A DNA stretch of 64,000 bases from Dendrophyllia cribrosa. Taxonomy: Eukaryota; Cnidaria; Anthozoa; Scleractinia; Dendrophylliidae. The position numbers were made by a program, and so were the translations under genes. The notes beneath the pieces are model-generated. The model searched no databases. It was not told where the DNA came from and saw only the letters and a program-made list of their open reading frames with translations. Position 1 is the first letter of the stretch. Each line of letters starts with the position of its first letter. The DNA lies in the NCBI GenBank assembly GCA_024195265.1, contig JAJLRJ010000004.1:46625-110624 (forward strand), written 5' to 3'. This document shows, in pieces, positions 49,785 to 62,004 of the stretch.

Positions 49785-50147
49785 TTCTTGCATTTAAAAG
49801 GTGTCTCCTCTGTATGGATCCCTGCATGTATTCGGAGGAGACGTAGATCAGCAAAGCACTTTTCACATTCCTTACATTTAAAAGGCTTGTCTCCCGTGTG
49901 TGTTCTCTTGTGTCGCTGCAGATTTCCTGCCTGACTAAAACACTTGTCACAAAAGTTACATTTAAAAGGTTTCTCTCCTGTATGAACTCTTTCATGATGT
50001 TTGAGATTTACAGAAGAACGGAAACACTTATCGCAGGTGTTACATTTGTAAGGTTTCTTGCCGAAGTAAGTCATTCTCCTTTCCTTCATATTATCAGTTT
50101 CACTGCATCTTTGTTTACTGTCAACTGCCACAATGATTTCCTTTGTC
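49785..50147 (-). CDS. Zinc-finger cassette exon (363 nt)
   Basis: Acceptor TTTTAAG, donor GTACGT and symmetric phase 2. Three fingers: YKCNTCDKCF, FKCNFCDKCF (helix QAGNLQRH) and FKCKECEKCF (helix DLRLLRI). The third finger has a different recognition helix from its paralogues. The leader (IIVAVDSKQRCSETDNMK) is clearly homologous to the others. Confidence 0.75.
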
Positions 50148-51732
50148 CTTAAAAGAAAAACAAAAATATTTACTGATGATTGTTTGGGAGTTTATTATTT
50201 TCACGAGTTCATGTTAGGATTTGAGTTAAACTTAGAATTTTGAATTAGAGTTGGAATTTTGAGATAGAATGTTTGTGGTCCAATTTTTCAGAACATTACT
50301 TCAACAGTAGCCCACTGCATCTTATAACTTAATATGGCAGGGGAAAACCCCTACTTATAATTTAACAGAAACAACTAGCCTGTCCAGGCGAGTGCTAATT
50401 TTTTTCCTCTTGCAATATCTTTCAATTGCATGTTGAAACAGGCTGCAAAATAACTAGGAGTTGATTGGTGCAAGGCTGACAGAAATCAGCTTAAAACCTT
50501 AAAATTAGGGGAAAAATAAACAAAGTGTGATTTATACTGCTCAGAGTTGTCCCAGCTGTTCTGCTGTACATGTATTTCATATGAACTAAGCACATGGTGC
50601 TTTGTAGGCATAATTAACTTCCTTTATCAACTACAGTGATGTATGCATGCAATGTTAGAATAGGAAGAATGTTAAGAAAAAAGGATGTGATTTTTCTAGA
50701 AAACTTGATTGTGATTTTTGTCAATGAAGAGATACCTTTTTAGCAAAATATATTGGCATGTAGAGACCTTTTAAGATACTGGGAATTTCAAGATATCGTT
50801 TTCTAAAATCAATTACAGGTAAGTGATGATGTACTGTAGAACTCTTCCTTTAGATGACGCGGTCAAGATTTTATATATGCAATAAAATCTTAAATTTAGA
50901 AATTTGGCATAAACCATGGGCAACACTTATTCTTATGCTGAAACTCTCTTTTATTTTTCATCTTACAGTTTTACTGAATTACTATTTTTACATGACTTAA
51001 ACTTAAAAAGAAATAGACCATTATAATAATTATTACACTAATAGTAATAGGTTGCGATGTCGCGTCCCCAACATACATGTAGACACTTGTGTTCCTTTCT
51101 CTGACTCATTAGCTTTTAAAACATTCTTTTTTTAACAAATTTATTGGTTCAATAATAACAAATAAAATAAAAACAAGACAATACTAGCATGAAGGAGACC
51201 AAATAATAGCATGAAAGAGACCAAGGGGGAATAGTGCGAACGGGACACATGATCCATGCGGGGCGCCACCCCAAGCTACATTGTAAGTAAAATCTAAAAA
51301 AAAATTATCTTAAAACAGAGTTAAAATGTAATAGTTAGACGATGAAATCTAATAAAATGCACAAAAAACAGTAATTAAATTGTAAATTATGAACGGTGGC
51401 ACGGGACATAGTTGGCACATAGTTAATGGAATGTGACATCCAGAAATATAAATATAATATAAATTATATAAATATCCAAATATAATTTGGGTTCTATTGT
51501 AGGACCATTGTCAAACATACATGTATATTTCCGCTAACTGATAAAAAGGGCCAAGCATTGCGTTCAAGACTATTGCTAGTAAAATAGATTTCTTAGTACA
51601 TCAACCTCAGGCCCTTCAAGGGCCCAGAGTTAATATGAACCCTGTGTTAGCTCAGAAGCTAAAATTTCCTAATTAAGGGTCATTTCCCAGCTTGTACAAA
51701 ACATGTTTTAAGGAAGCTACAAGAAAAAACTG
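50148..51732. other. Intron, no gene seen
   Basis: It is AT-rich without convincing open frames. A T-rich to A-rich stretch near 51128-51180 may be an old reverse-strand retroposon tail. Nothing else is supported. Confidence 0.4.
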
Positions 51733-54700
51733 TCCCTATACTCAAGTGTACTGTGCACTAAAACTATACCTATACTCAAGTGTACTGTGTACTAAAACTA
51801 TACCTATAATTAAGTGTACTGAAGCACTAAAACTATACCTATACTCAAGTGTACTGTGCACTAAAACTACAGTACACCTATACTCAAGTGTACTGTGCAC
51901 TAAAACTATCCCTATACTCAAGTGTACTGTGCACTAAAACTATACCTATACTCAAGTGTACTGTGTACTAAAACTACAGTACGCCTATACTCAAGTGTAC
52001 TGAAGCACTAAAACTACACCCATACTTAAGTGTACTGTGCACTAAAACTACAGTACACCTATACTCAAGTGTACTGTGCACTAAAACTATACCCATACTT
52101 AAGTGTACTGTGTACTAAAACTATACCTATACCTGAAGTGTACTGTGTACTAAAACTATCCCAGCCTATACTCAAGTGTACTGAAGCACTAAAACTATAC
52201 CCATACTTAAGTGTACTGTGCACTAAAACTATCCTTATACTCAAGTGTACTGAAGCACTAAAACTATACCCATACTTAAGTGTACTGTGCACTAAAACTA
52301 TCCTTATACTCAAGTGTACTGAAACACTAAAACTACATGTATACCTATACTTAAGTGTACTGTGTACTAAAACTATACCTATACTCAAGTGTACTGTGCA
52401 CTAAAACTACACCCATACTCAAGTGTACTGTGCACTAAAACTACACCCATACTCAAGTGTACTGTGCACTAAAACTATACCTATACTCAAGTGTACTGTG
52501 CACTAAAACTACACCCATACTCAAGTGTACTGTGTACTAAAACTATACCTATACTCAAGTGTACTGTGCACTAAAACTACACCCATACTCAAGTGTACTG
52601 TGTACTAAAACTATACCTATACTCAAGTGTACTGTGCACTAAAACTACACCCATACTCAAGTGTACTGTGCACTAAAACTATCCCCATACTCAAGTGTAC
52701 TGTGCACTAAAACTATACCTATACTCAAGTGTACTGTGCACTAAAACTACTGTATACCTATACTCAAGTGTACTGTGCACTAAAACTATCCCCATACTCA
52801 AGTGTACTGTGCACTAAAATTATACCTATACTCAAGTGTACTGTGTACTAAAACTATACCTATACTCAAGTGTACTGTGCACTAAAACTATACCTATACT
52901 CAAGTGTACTGTGCACTAAAACTATCCCCATACTCAAGTGTACTGTGCACTAAAATTATACCTATACTCAAGTGTACTGTGCACTAAAACTATACCCATA
53001 CTCAAGTGTACTGTTCACTAAAACTATACCTATACTCAAGTGTACTGTGCACTAAAATTATACCTATACTCAAGTGTACTGTGCACTATAACTATACCCA
53101 TACTCAAGTGTACTGTTCACTAAAACTATACCTATACTCAAGTGTACTGTGCACTATAACTATACCCATACTCAAGTGTACTGTGTACTAAAACTATACC
53201 TATACTCAAGTGTACTGTGCACTATAACTATACCCATACTCAAGTGTACTGTGCACTAAAACTATACCTATACTCAAGTGTACTGTGCACTAAAACTATA
53301 CCCATACTCAAGTGTACTGTGCACTAAAACTATACCCATACTCAAGTGTACTGAAGCACTAAAACTATACCCATACTCAAGTGTACTGTTCACTAAAATT
53401 ATACCTATACTCAAGTGTACTGTGCACTAAAACTATACCTATACTCAAGTGTACTGTGCACTAAAACTATACCTATACTCAAGTGTACTGTGCACTAAAA
53501 CTATCCTTATACTCAAGTGCACTGAAGCACTAAAACTATACCCATACTCAAGTGTACTGTGCACTAAAACTATCCCCATACTCAAGTGTACTGAAACACT
53601 AAAACTACATGTATACCCATACTCAAGTGTACTGTGCACTAAAACTACATGTATACCCATACTCAAGTGTACTGTGCACTAAAACTATCCCCATACTCAA
53701 GTGTACTGAAACACTAAAACTATTATATCCCCATACTCAAGTGTACTGTGCACTAAAACTATACCCATACTCAAGTGTACTGAAACACTAAAACTATACA
53801 TATACTCAAGTGTACTGAAGCACTAAAACTATACCTATACTCAAGTGTACTGTTCACTAAAATTATACCTATACTCAAGTGTAGTGTGCACTAAAACTAT
53901 ACCCATACTCAAGTGTACTGTGCACTAAAACTATCCCCATACTCAAGTGTACTGAAACACTAAAACTATACATATACTCAAGTGTACTGAAGCACTAAAA
54001 CTATACCTATACTCAAGTGTACTGAAGCACTAAAACTATACCCATACTCAAGTGTACTGAAGCACTAAAACTATACATATACTCAAGTGTACTGAAGCAC
54101 TAAAACTATACCCATACTCAAGTGTACTGAAGCACTAAAACTATCCCCATACTCAAGTGTACTGTTCACTAAAATTATACCTATACTCAAGTGTAGTGTG
54201 CACTAAAACTATACCCATACTCAAGTGTACTGTGCACTAAAACTATACCTATACTCAAGTGTACTGTTCACTAAAACTATCCCCATACTCAAGTGTACTG
54301 TTCACTAAAATTATACCTATACTCAAGTGTAGTGTGCACTAAAACTATACCCATACTCAAGTGTACTGTGCACTAAAACTACACCCATACTCAAGTGTAC
54401 TGTTCACTAAAACTATACCTATACTCAAGTGTACTGTGCACTAAAACTATACCTATACTCAAGTGTACTGTTCACTAAAACTATACCTATACTCAAGTGT
54501 ACTGTTCACTAAAACTATACCTATACTCAAGTGTACTGTGTACTAAAACTATACTCAAGTGTACTGTTCACTAAAACTATACCTATACTCAAGTGTACTG
54601 TTCACTAAAACTATACCTATACTCAAGTGTACTGTGCACTAAAACTATACCTATACTCAAGTGTACTGTTCACTAAAACTATACCTATACTCAAGTGTAC

Positions 54701-54951
54701 TGTTCACTAAAACTATACCTATACTCAAGTGTACTGTTCACTAAAACTATACCTATACTCAAGTGTACTGTGCACTAAAACTATACCTATACTCAAGTGT
54801 ACTGTTCACTAAAACTATACCTATACTCAAGTGTACTGTGCACTAAAACTATACCTATACTCAAGTATACTGTTCACTAAAACTATACCTATACTCAAGT
54901 GTACTATTCACTAAAACTATACCTATACTCAAGTGTACTGAAGCACTAAAA
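51733..54951 (+). repeat. 34-bp minisatellite, about 95 copies
   Basis: The unit combines CTATACCTATACTCAAG and TGTACTGTGCACTAAAA, 34 bp. Copies vary at two places: CCTATACT or CCCATACT, and a linker of TGTGCACT, TGTTCACT, TGTGTACT, TGAAGCACT or TGAAACACT. TGTTCACT clusters toward the 3' end (after about 54,370) and the TGAA linkers in the middle, so local expansion has occurred. It lies in the intron between zinc-finger exons. Open frames in it are artefacts. Confidence 0.95.
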
Positions 54952-55071
54952 GGAAATTTTCTCCAACAGCATAAAAATTCAGGAATAAAATTATACTATT
55001 TTTACAACTGTAGACATGAGTACAACAATTATTTTTAAAAATTGATATGAAATAATTATTGTTAAACTTAC

Positions 55072-55433
55072 TGATTACATTGAAGATCCTTGTTTTCCAT
55101 ATGCCACACTTTATGATTACAGAGATTACGTACATCGCTAAAGCACTTTCCACATTCCTCACATTTAAAAGGTTGCTCCCCTGTATGTATTCTCTCGTGG
55201 CGCTGCAAATTTCCTACTTGATTAAAACACCTGTCACAGTGACTGCATTTAAAAGGCTTCTCTCCACTGTGAATTCTTTCATGGTTCTTAAGATTTCCTT
55301 TACCAATAAATTTTTTGCCGCAGGTGCCACATTTTTTTATCTTCTTGCCAAAGTGAATGGAAGTTTGCCAGTTCAGAGCCATTTCAGTAGTTTCGATTTT
55401 ATGGTTACAGTCACAGCAATGATAACCTTGGAA
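55072..55433 (-). CDS. Zinc-finger exon, 5'-most of the series
   Basis: Acceptor TTTTCAAG and donor GTAAGT flank it. It has three fingers: [20 protein letters not shown] (helix QVGNLQRH) and [10 protein letters not shown] (helix DVRNLCN). It exits in phase 2 like the others, but its open frame enters in phase 0. The leader homologous to the other cassettes (CCAAGGTTATCATTGC) would be read in a frame that hits a stop. Either this exon uses a different partner or start (Met at 55382) or it has a one-base shift. Confidence 0.7.
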
Positions 55434-56058
55434 CTTGAAAATAAAAGTACATGTTAATACTTCGCTAACATTTAGCAAAGCATACAGTTTCTTCAGCAAA
55501 AATACATGTAATCCATCATGTTATTATATGTAGGTTAGGGCAGGGTTAGAACTGTAAATATTTGATCTGAAAGCAAACCTTCACTATCCAGGATGTTTGA
55601 AAATGGTTGTTTATCTGCTCATGTAACGGATTATGTGAAAAGCAATGAGTAATTAAGTTAACTATTTCTCATCTTGGTGCATGATTAACTTAAATACAAG
55701 TTTTGCCTGAAAAGGGTGCTTTTTATTGACTTTTTTTCTTTCTTTTTTTAATATTTATTGCTTATTGAATTTTTAGACCTTTTTAAGTGGTACTTATTTA
55801 ATTGGGGAGTGCTTATTATGAATCATTGAAACACAACATTTTTTAATAAAACAAAACTACTCCATGACAGGCATAGGTTTAGTTCTATGAGTATGGGGCT
55901 CCGTGCGGGCCTTCGGCCCGCAGAGCTCCGCTATCAAGCTATAGTAATTTCAAAATGTACATTAACTTGATTTCTATCAAAATAAATAAAATAGATTACG
56001 TTTGATTTCAATTTATCGATTGTTATCGAGTTATCGAACGGTTTTCCGATACTGATTT
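55434..56058. other. Spacer with GC-rich hairpin
   Basis: No gene was seen. At 55904-55922, TGCGGGCC, loop ttc and GGCCCGCA form a strong stem extended by GCTC/GAGC outside. It stands out in AT-rich surroundings. Confidence 0.5.
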
Positions 56059-57517
56059 CCCGGCATAGCTAATCAAACAAAATCGAACGGAATTTTAATC
56101 GAACTCAATCGAACTTAATCGAACTCAATCCATGGATAAAATGCGTAGTCAAAGGGTACCAAAAGTGCTGATTTGACGTCGGTGACGTGGAGGACGACGA
56201 AAAATTCGAGGTGTTAAAGAAAATTGGCCAGAATGGGTGTGCTTTTCGCGTTGTAAACGAAAGAGGTCAGTTGGGTCACATCCAACGTGAGCTGGTTGCG
56301 GCACTGTGGCCTGTAAAAGGTGCAATTACATGGTAAGTGAATTATTTCATAACCACCGAAAATTACCAGGAAAATACCATGTAATAAGGGAATAAGTAAC
56401 TAATGGCTGATTATGGATGATTTCCTATTATAGTAGAGTTTGTGGAAAACCATTTGATGATCCTAAAGGTCGCTGGCGAAGAGAAGGTGGTATCAATGTT
56501 CCGGTTATCCTACAGTTTGCAACGTGCAGATCTCAAGCATTAAAGATAAAAGGAGATGGAGATATAAGCAAAACTGGTATCCGTGTCACACTTTCCGGAA
56601 GAGAAGTCCCTAAGTGACGATTTTAAATGTTTGCGCGACGTCGTGGCGGCCACACCATCACCCGTCAAACGAGAAGTCGAATGCACCAACGAAGAAAGAC
56701 TAAACAATAATTTACAAGGCTAAATGGTGGCTAAAATGGCATCAGAACTTGACTTTGATCATGCTAGGGGCACAGCACCGCATCATGATCAATTAAACAT
56801 GGAGTCATTAGTCATTTGCTGTAGTCAATAAAGTCTTGAATTTGCTCATTTAGTGGTTTTTGGCTTTATTTAAAACAAAATACAGATACAGTATATTAAT
56901 TTCAAATGAATTTAAATCATTGAACCTGCCTTCGAATTTCGTTTCAGTCCGTTTTCAGGTCTTTTGAATCCAAAATAAAACATCGGAAATGATAATCACG
57001 TACAGTACACTGAAAAATAGGAAGATATTACAAAGGCTGTTTTAAGGTGCAGAATTTGCTTTTTTGCTATTTACATGTGATACTTTCTCTGTCAGCCGTA
57101 ACTTTTGAGACTAACGTACAGCACAGTGGAACCCAATGAACGTTTTCAGGTTGTTATTGTTACTGTTGACAATTTGGTTTGCTCAATAATTAAAAGCGCG
57201 ACAACATTTTGTGCCTGATAGGCTGGTTTTGTAGCTGTACCAGAATTTGTGCTCAATTCCCAATCTCCTAATTGCCATCCTGGCAATCGAACCTGTTTCA
57301 GTGGATTCTGTTCGATTGTCCGAACCCAATCGAACTCAATCCACCAGATTGAGTTCGATTGGGTTCGATTAATTCGATTAAGTTCGATTAGTTCGTTAAT
57401 CGAACTCACAGAAAATTTCCTTGTTCGAATACCGAATCAATCGAACTCAATCCATGGATTGGGTTCGATTAAGTTCGATTGAGTTCGATTACCAAACGTT
57501 CGATTAGCTACGCCGGG
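56059..57517 (+). mobile_element. 1.46-kb inverted-repeat element with spliced ORF
   Basis: The ends CCCGGCATAGCTAATC and GATTAGCTACGCCGGG, with multiple AATCGAACTCAATCGAACTT words inside each arm, form the TIRs. A 6-bp direct repeat, tgattt, flanks it (56053-56058 and 57518-57523). It contains a small transcription unit (next entry) and an AATAAA near 56830. The superfamily is not assigned, and no transposase was recognised. Confidence 0.6.
56172..56617 (+). CDS. Small two-exon ORF inside the 1.46-kb element
   Basis: Frame 56172-56332 (with VEDDEKFEVLKKIG, then ERGQLGHIQRELVAALWPVK) ends at a GTAAGT donor. The acceptor TTATAG before 56434 restores the same frame into CGKPFDDPKGRWRREGG and on to a TGA at 56615-56617. 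No ATG is visible in the first exon, so a further 5' exon or a truncated capture is likely. No family is recognised; GKPFDDPKGRW has the look of a conserved motif. Confidence 0.45.
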
Positions 57518-58403
57518 TGATTTTTATCGATTGACTATACCCCCGGTTCCTATAATTGTTCATTTTATAATTTAAACACTAGAAAATTTCAACGCACTAA
57601 CGTCTCCAAAATAAATTAAACCATGGCTCTTAGATCTGGCCGTTTTCAGTCAGTTTTTATAACTGAAAATTCTTGTATACACGGAATCTAAAGACGACGC
57701 TGATGTTAAAAAATTATTCACAAGCACAAACATAGCTCCTTCCGCAAATAAAGTGCTGAGAGGAAACATTGCTATAAAAAATTACGCTTTTGTAGTATAT
57801 TCAAAAGATATAATTATGAAGTTTTCGGCTTTTCTTACCTTTGTATCAACCAGGATCACAGTACGGACGAGGGACGACAAAGAATGATTCCTTCTATAAA
57901 TCAACAATTCTGTGCCATATCTACATAAAGTACTAGAATGCTATGGGTACTTCTCCGCTGACCAGCTATTTCATATTTTTAAAAGGATCATCGCCTCACC
58001 GAACCATCGCCCGTGATGTAAATGGCCGCTCGCACCTGCCTCGCTCGGTTTTCATTGATGATTCAGTTAAAACTGGCTTATAATTGATTTTTAGGTAAGA
58101 AAAACTCTATAAGAAAATGATTTAACGATAGTAGGGTAGCGGTCTCTTCTAGTCCAACGACAGGTAGAAACCGAAAACGCAAATGTAAACAGACGGCAGA
58201 ACGCTGTAAGCTTAATATGCGTGAAATTTCAATTTTTAAACCTTTGTTCTTGTCGGTACGTCTACTCTATTTACAGCGCGAAATCTCAGTTTAATTTAAA
58301 AATACATTTTCTTACGAGAAGTGGCAAATGCGTAACGTCAATCCTTAATTTGTATTTCAGATACTCACGGAAGGAACCAACTTCTTTCCATATTGAACTT
58401 TAA
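57518..58403. other. Intergenic, no gene seen
   Basis: Short frames only. No repeats or domains were recognised apart from ordinary AT-rich tracts. Confidence 0.4.
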
Positions 58404-58858
58404 AGTGCCCATAATGATTATTTTTATTTTCTTATCTAAATCTACAGGTCACGTAATGAACATCTGCGAAAAATTTTTTTGATTTCAGCAAAACGTGAAT
58501 TTTTTATGAATATTTCAAATCTTCAAAATTCTATTTTTTGCAGTATACCCGTCCCGCTGTTAAGAAGGCCAACGGGCTCACATGTTCCTTAATGTACGTC
58601 ACAGTTCCTTTGTTTGAAGTCTTTTTTTTTTTTATGAAGTTATGCGTTCCTTAATCTACGTCACGGATCCTTTGTTAACCGAGAGAGACCGAGAGGAGAC
58701 TAATGCGAATGGTGGACCAAAATGGCGGCAAATTTCGAAGACTTTAAAAAATCATAAAAAATTCACGTTTTGCTGAAATCAAAAATTTTTTTTGCGCATG
58801 TTCATTACGTGACGTGTAGATTTAGATAAGAAAATAAAAAAAAATTGTTATGGGCACT
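58404..58858. mobile_element. TTAA-type palindromic MITE (copy 2)
   Basis: The ends AGTGCCCATAATGATT and GTTATGGGCACT have a TTAA on each side (58400-58403, 58859-58862). Long inverted arms include GATTTCAGCAAAACGTGAAT and its inverse. It shares the terminal AGTGCCC with the copies at 4169 and 60731 but has a different interior. Confidence 0.75.
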
Positions 58859-59685
58859 TTAATAGTTAACTTACATGTTCAAAGCTACAATAGGTTTTAA
58901 AATAATTGGTAGGCTCGTTTGAGACTAATGTCACTGTGGATTCAGATATTGAATTTCTTTACATGTGTGTAACACTAATGTGATACGGCGCGCAAAAATT
59001 TGATTTGAATCAGTTACAATTTTGAAACCAGTTTTGGTTGTTGAGACATTCTATATGGGCTAAATCTGCTGTTTTTTATTGTTGATATCCACCGACATGG
59101 CGTCCATAATGTGAGCATTATAGAAATGCATAATACATGTGTCTTAGGGGCTGTTTACATGATGTTGGTATGACTTTCATTATGGTACAATAGGAAGACT
59201 ACTACTTTACACTGCATTAATATATAATACTGAAAATCCTCTAACCCTAACCCTAACCCCTAACCCTAACCCTAACCCCTAACCCTAACCCTAACCCTAA
59301 CCCCCCCCCCCCCGGGAGGGGGCTTATCTTCATTACTGTGATTACAATTATTTTTTACTACAAGTTCTGGTAGTATTTCCCCCCAAAGGTTGTGGGTACT
59401 GTGTGTGAATTTGTCCTCAAATTGGTACAGTAAAAATGTAAAGGTCATACAGTCTGTTGTTTATTGTTTTGGTTGTGAAGGAAAAGGGGAGGGAGGTGGG
59501 GGCTTAATAAATTTCTTGCTCCAAAAAAGGGGGGGGCGGCTTATTAGAGAGGGGGTGCTAAATAGAGGAGTTACAGTAAATGGTACCTCAGTATGACTCA
59601 TATTGGTATTATGTAAACACATACTATATGCATACTATAAACATACATATGCTATTTTCTTGCAAACTCGTCATCTGGGCAAGTA
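58859..59685. other. Intergenic with telomeric and G-rich tracts
   Basis: No gene was seen. The telomere-like tract is listed separately. A G-rich stretch at about 59480-59560, with runs such as GGGGGGGCGG, follows it. Confidence 0.45.
59241..59313 (+). repeat. Interstitial telomeric repeat tract
   Basis: About eleven CCCTAA units, several lengthened to CCCCTAA, run into a C13 homopolymer and CCCGGGAGGGGG. CCCTAA is the cnidarian and vertebrate telomere repeat. The impure form suggests an old capture or repair event. Confidence 0.85.
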
Positions 59686-59862
59686 CAGTCAAACCTCCGC
59701 TAACAGACACCTCCGCAGGTGGACACCTTCCATAAGCAGACGCTTAGTCATGGTCCCATCCACATACAAACACTATGTTTTTAACCTCTCATAAGCAGAC
59801 ACCTCCCTTAAGTGGACACGTTTTCTGTTTCCGATAGTGTCAGTTTATAGGAGGTTCGACTG
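59686..59862. mobile_element. Tc1/mariner (Tigger-like) MITE
   Basis: CAGTCAAACCTCC and GGAGGTTCGACTG form inverted ends bordered by TA on both sides (59684-59685, 59863-59864). CAGT ends with TA duplication fit the pogo/Tigger branch. The 177-bp interior has degenerate GTGGACAC repeats and no transposase. Confidence 0.7.
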
Positions 59863-60076
59863 TATGCCAAATGGCATAATAACCCTGTTAAAATTTTACT
59901 TGCCCTGTAAAAATTGCAAAATTACCGCTACGTTGAAGAATGCATGGTGACATTGGATTAATAGGATTTTTTTTCTTTTATTTGCATAGTGTAACACACC
60001 TTTGTTCATTACCTTCCTGCTTGTTACAATGTTATCATGGCAAAAAGATGTCATCAGAGTATTATAAACTAATTGC

Positions 60077-60259
60077 AGTTTTGAGAGGGCAATATTGCAT
60101 GATATTGACAGCTAGAATATATTTCCTTCCAGCGCCATCAATATTAAACAGTTATTATTTGAGGATGCGCCTAATATGAGCTGATTAAATATTGATGGCA
60201 CTGGAGGAAAATATATTCTAGCCGTTAATATCATGCAATATTACCCTTCCAAAACTCTG
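60077..60259. repeat. Palindromic element
   Basis: Arms of about 75 bp, including GCAATATTGCATGATATTGAC and its inverse, pair across a spacer of about 35 bp. It is MITE-like, with no clear TSD. Confidence 0.6.
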
Positions 60260-60730
60260 AGAAGGACTGTTTTAGTAAATTTTCAAACACTCAAGAACAT
60301 CTTTTTTGAAGTTTTTCAAAGTTACAAATTTACTAAAGTGCAGTACTGCTGTCTCAAAATTGCAATTAGTTTTGTATCACGATTCAACCATTGTTCGGGC
60401 AAGAAGAAAGCAAAACTGAAGATAACTTGTGTTGTTCAAAACTGAAATTCTTACTAGTCACAAGCTGACAAACACTACACTTTGTGCAAAAAAGTTTTGA
60501 AAACACTGACTTTTCATGCCATACAATGTATGCCATAAAACAAATTCAATAGAACATATTTTTGTAGTTTTTCAAAGTCAGAAACATTGAAAAAATGAGT
60601 AAATAACGCAAACTTGCCGAGTTTTTAGCCCAAAACGTTTTTAAAATTATGATTGTGTGATTAGCACAGCTTGATGTAAACAAACCATTTAAACAAACAA
60701 AAACAGCTTTGAAACACATCTTATCGTTAA

Positions 60731-61202
60731 AGTGCCGGCCCCTGTGATCACATTTTTTATTTTCTTTCTAATTATTAGACTTTGTTACTCATCTTGCCAA
60801 ATTTCAATTCATTATGAACATCAGAAGTCATTTTATTTTAACATTATTTCCGAGAATTTACGGGTTGAAATTATAATAACAATAAGTATTGAAAATCACG
60901 CAAAAAGCAACAAAAAGTTTGGACTTGTTCTTCTTGCAATTTTCTATGCTGATTGTTATTATAATTTAAACCTGTGAGGTATGTTTGAGTCTTTGACGTC
61001 ACTTTCTCCCATTCGCAACCAAGCCTTGAAACAAGGTTGATAAATGGCAGCCATAAATTCTCGGAAGTAAATGTTAAAATAAAATGACTTCTGATGTTTG
61101 TAATGGATTGAAATAATATTATTTGGCAAGATGAGCAAGCAAGTCTAACAGTACACGAAAATGTAAAAAAATGAAAATCAAAAATTTGATCATAGGGGCA
61201 CT
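60731..61202. mobile_element. TTAA-type palindromic MITE (copy 3)
   Basis: TTAA flanks it at 60727-60730 and 61203-61206. The ends are AGTGCCGGCCCCTGTGATC and GATCATAGGGGCACT. Much of the interior matches copy 1 at 4169, with small insertions and deletions. It is non-coding. Confidence 0.8.
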
Positions 61203-62004
61203 TTAACGTTTGATAAAAAGGATCATTGCATTGAATACAGTGTTGTTATATCTGCTGAACTTGACAAAGTAATCAACATATTTTCCCCTCCTTTTAAGAT
61301 AATTTTTAACTTTCGTTTTTTACACAAAGGAACCCATTAAATTTCCACAGGAAATTTGCAACCAATCACAGGCTGGTTTTGAGACGTTAATATACGAGAA
61401 TCATGATGCTGTTTTGAAATGTTGCTATGTTGGATGTAACTACAGTGCGACAGAGAAAATTATCAGCGACAAAACAAAAGAAAATTGAGCCTGCCGAAAG
61501 TGATTATGTTTTTTGTAAGTACAAGATGGTACTGTATGTGAATAGTCAGAATTCAGGTACCTCAAATGCAAATTTAAGACAGTGTTTGCCTTATAGTTTT
61601 TGTGACATGTATATGTTGTAGGTTAAAATGATTTCAAACTAGGTTAATTTTTATTTTGCTTTGTCCCAGATTCATTAACATAATCTCAGACAAAGGAAAA
61701 TAAAAATTAACCTAGTTGGAAATAATTTTAACCTAAATAATTTTAACCTACAACATATACTTGTCCACAAGATTTTATAGTTGATTATGACAACCGGGTG
61801 ACTATGAATATGGATTCCTGTGAAAAGGTAATCCAAAACTTGTCCAGATAGCAGTGACACAGTGAACAGAAGGCACAGATCCAAAATATAACCTGTACAT
61901 TGTGAATATAGTCTTACATGTAGCATCAGCTCATCTGATGGCACATTTTATGATACTGTTTTTTCCTATTGAATTAGGTATATGATATTAACCTTTCCTT
62001 CCAG
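61203..62004. other. Spacer or intron upstream of zinc-finger exon
   Basis: No gene was seen apart from the 5' flank of the next exon. A palindrome lies at 61610-61759, with TATATGTTGTAGGTTAAAAT ends and arms carrying AACTAGGTTAATTTTTATTTT. Confidence 0.45.

Noticed and set aside
51692..53791. Open frames with repeated YSSVLCTK-type units
   Set aside because: They are products of the 34-bp minisatellite; length and frame change with each indel.
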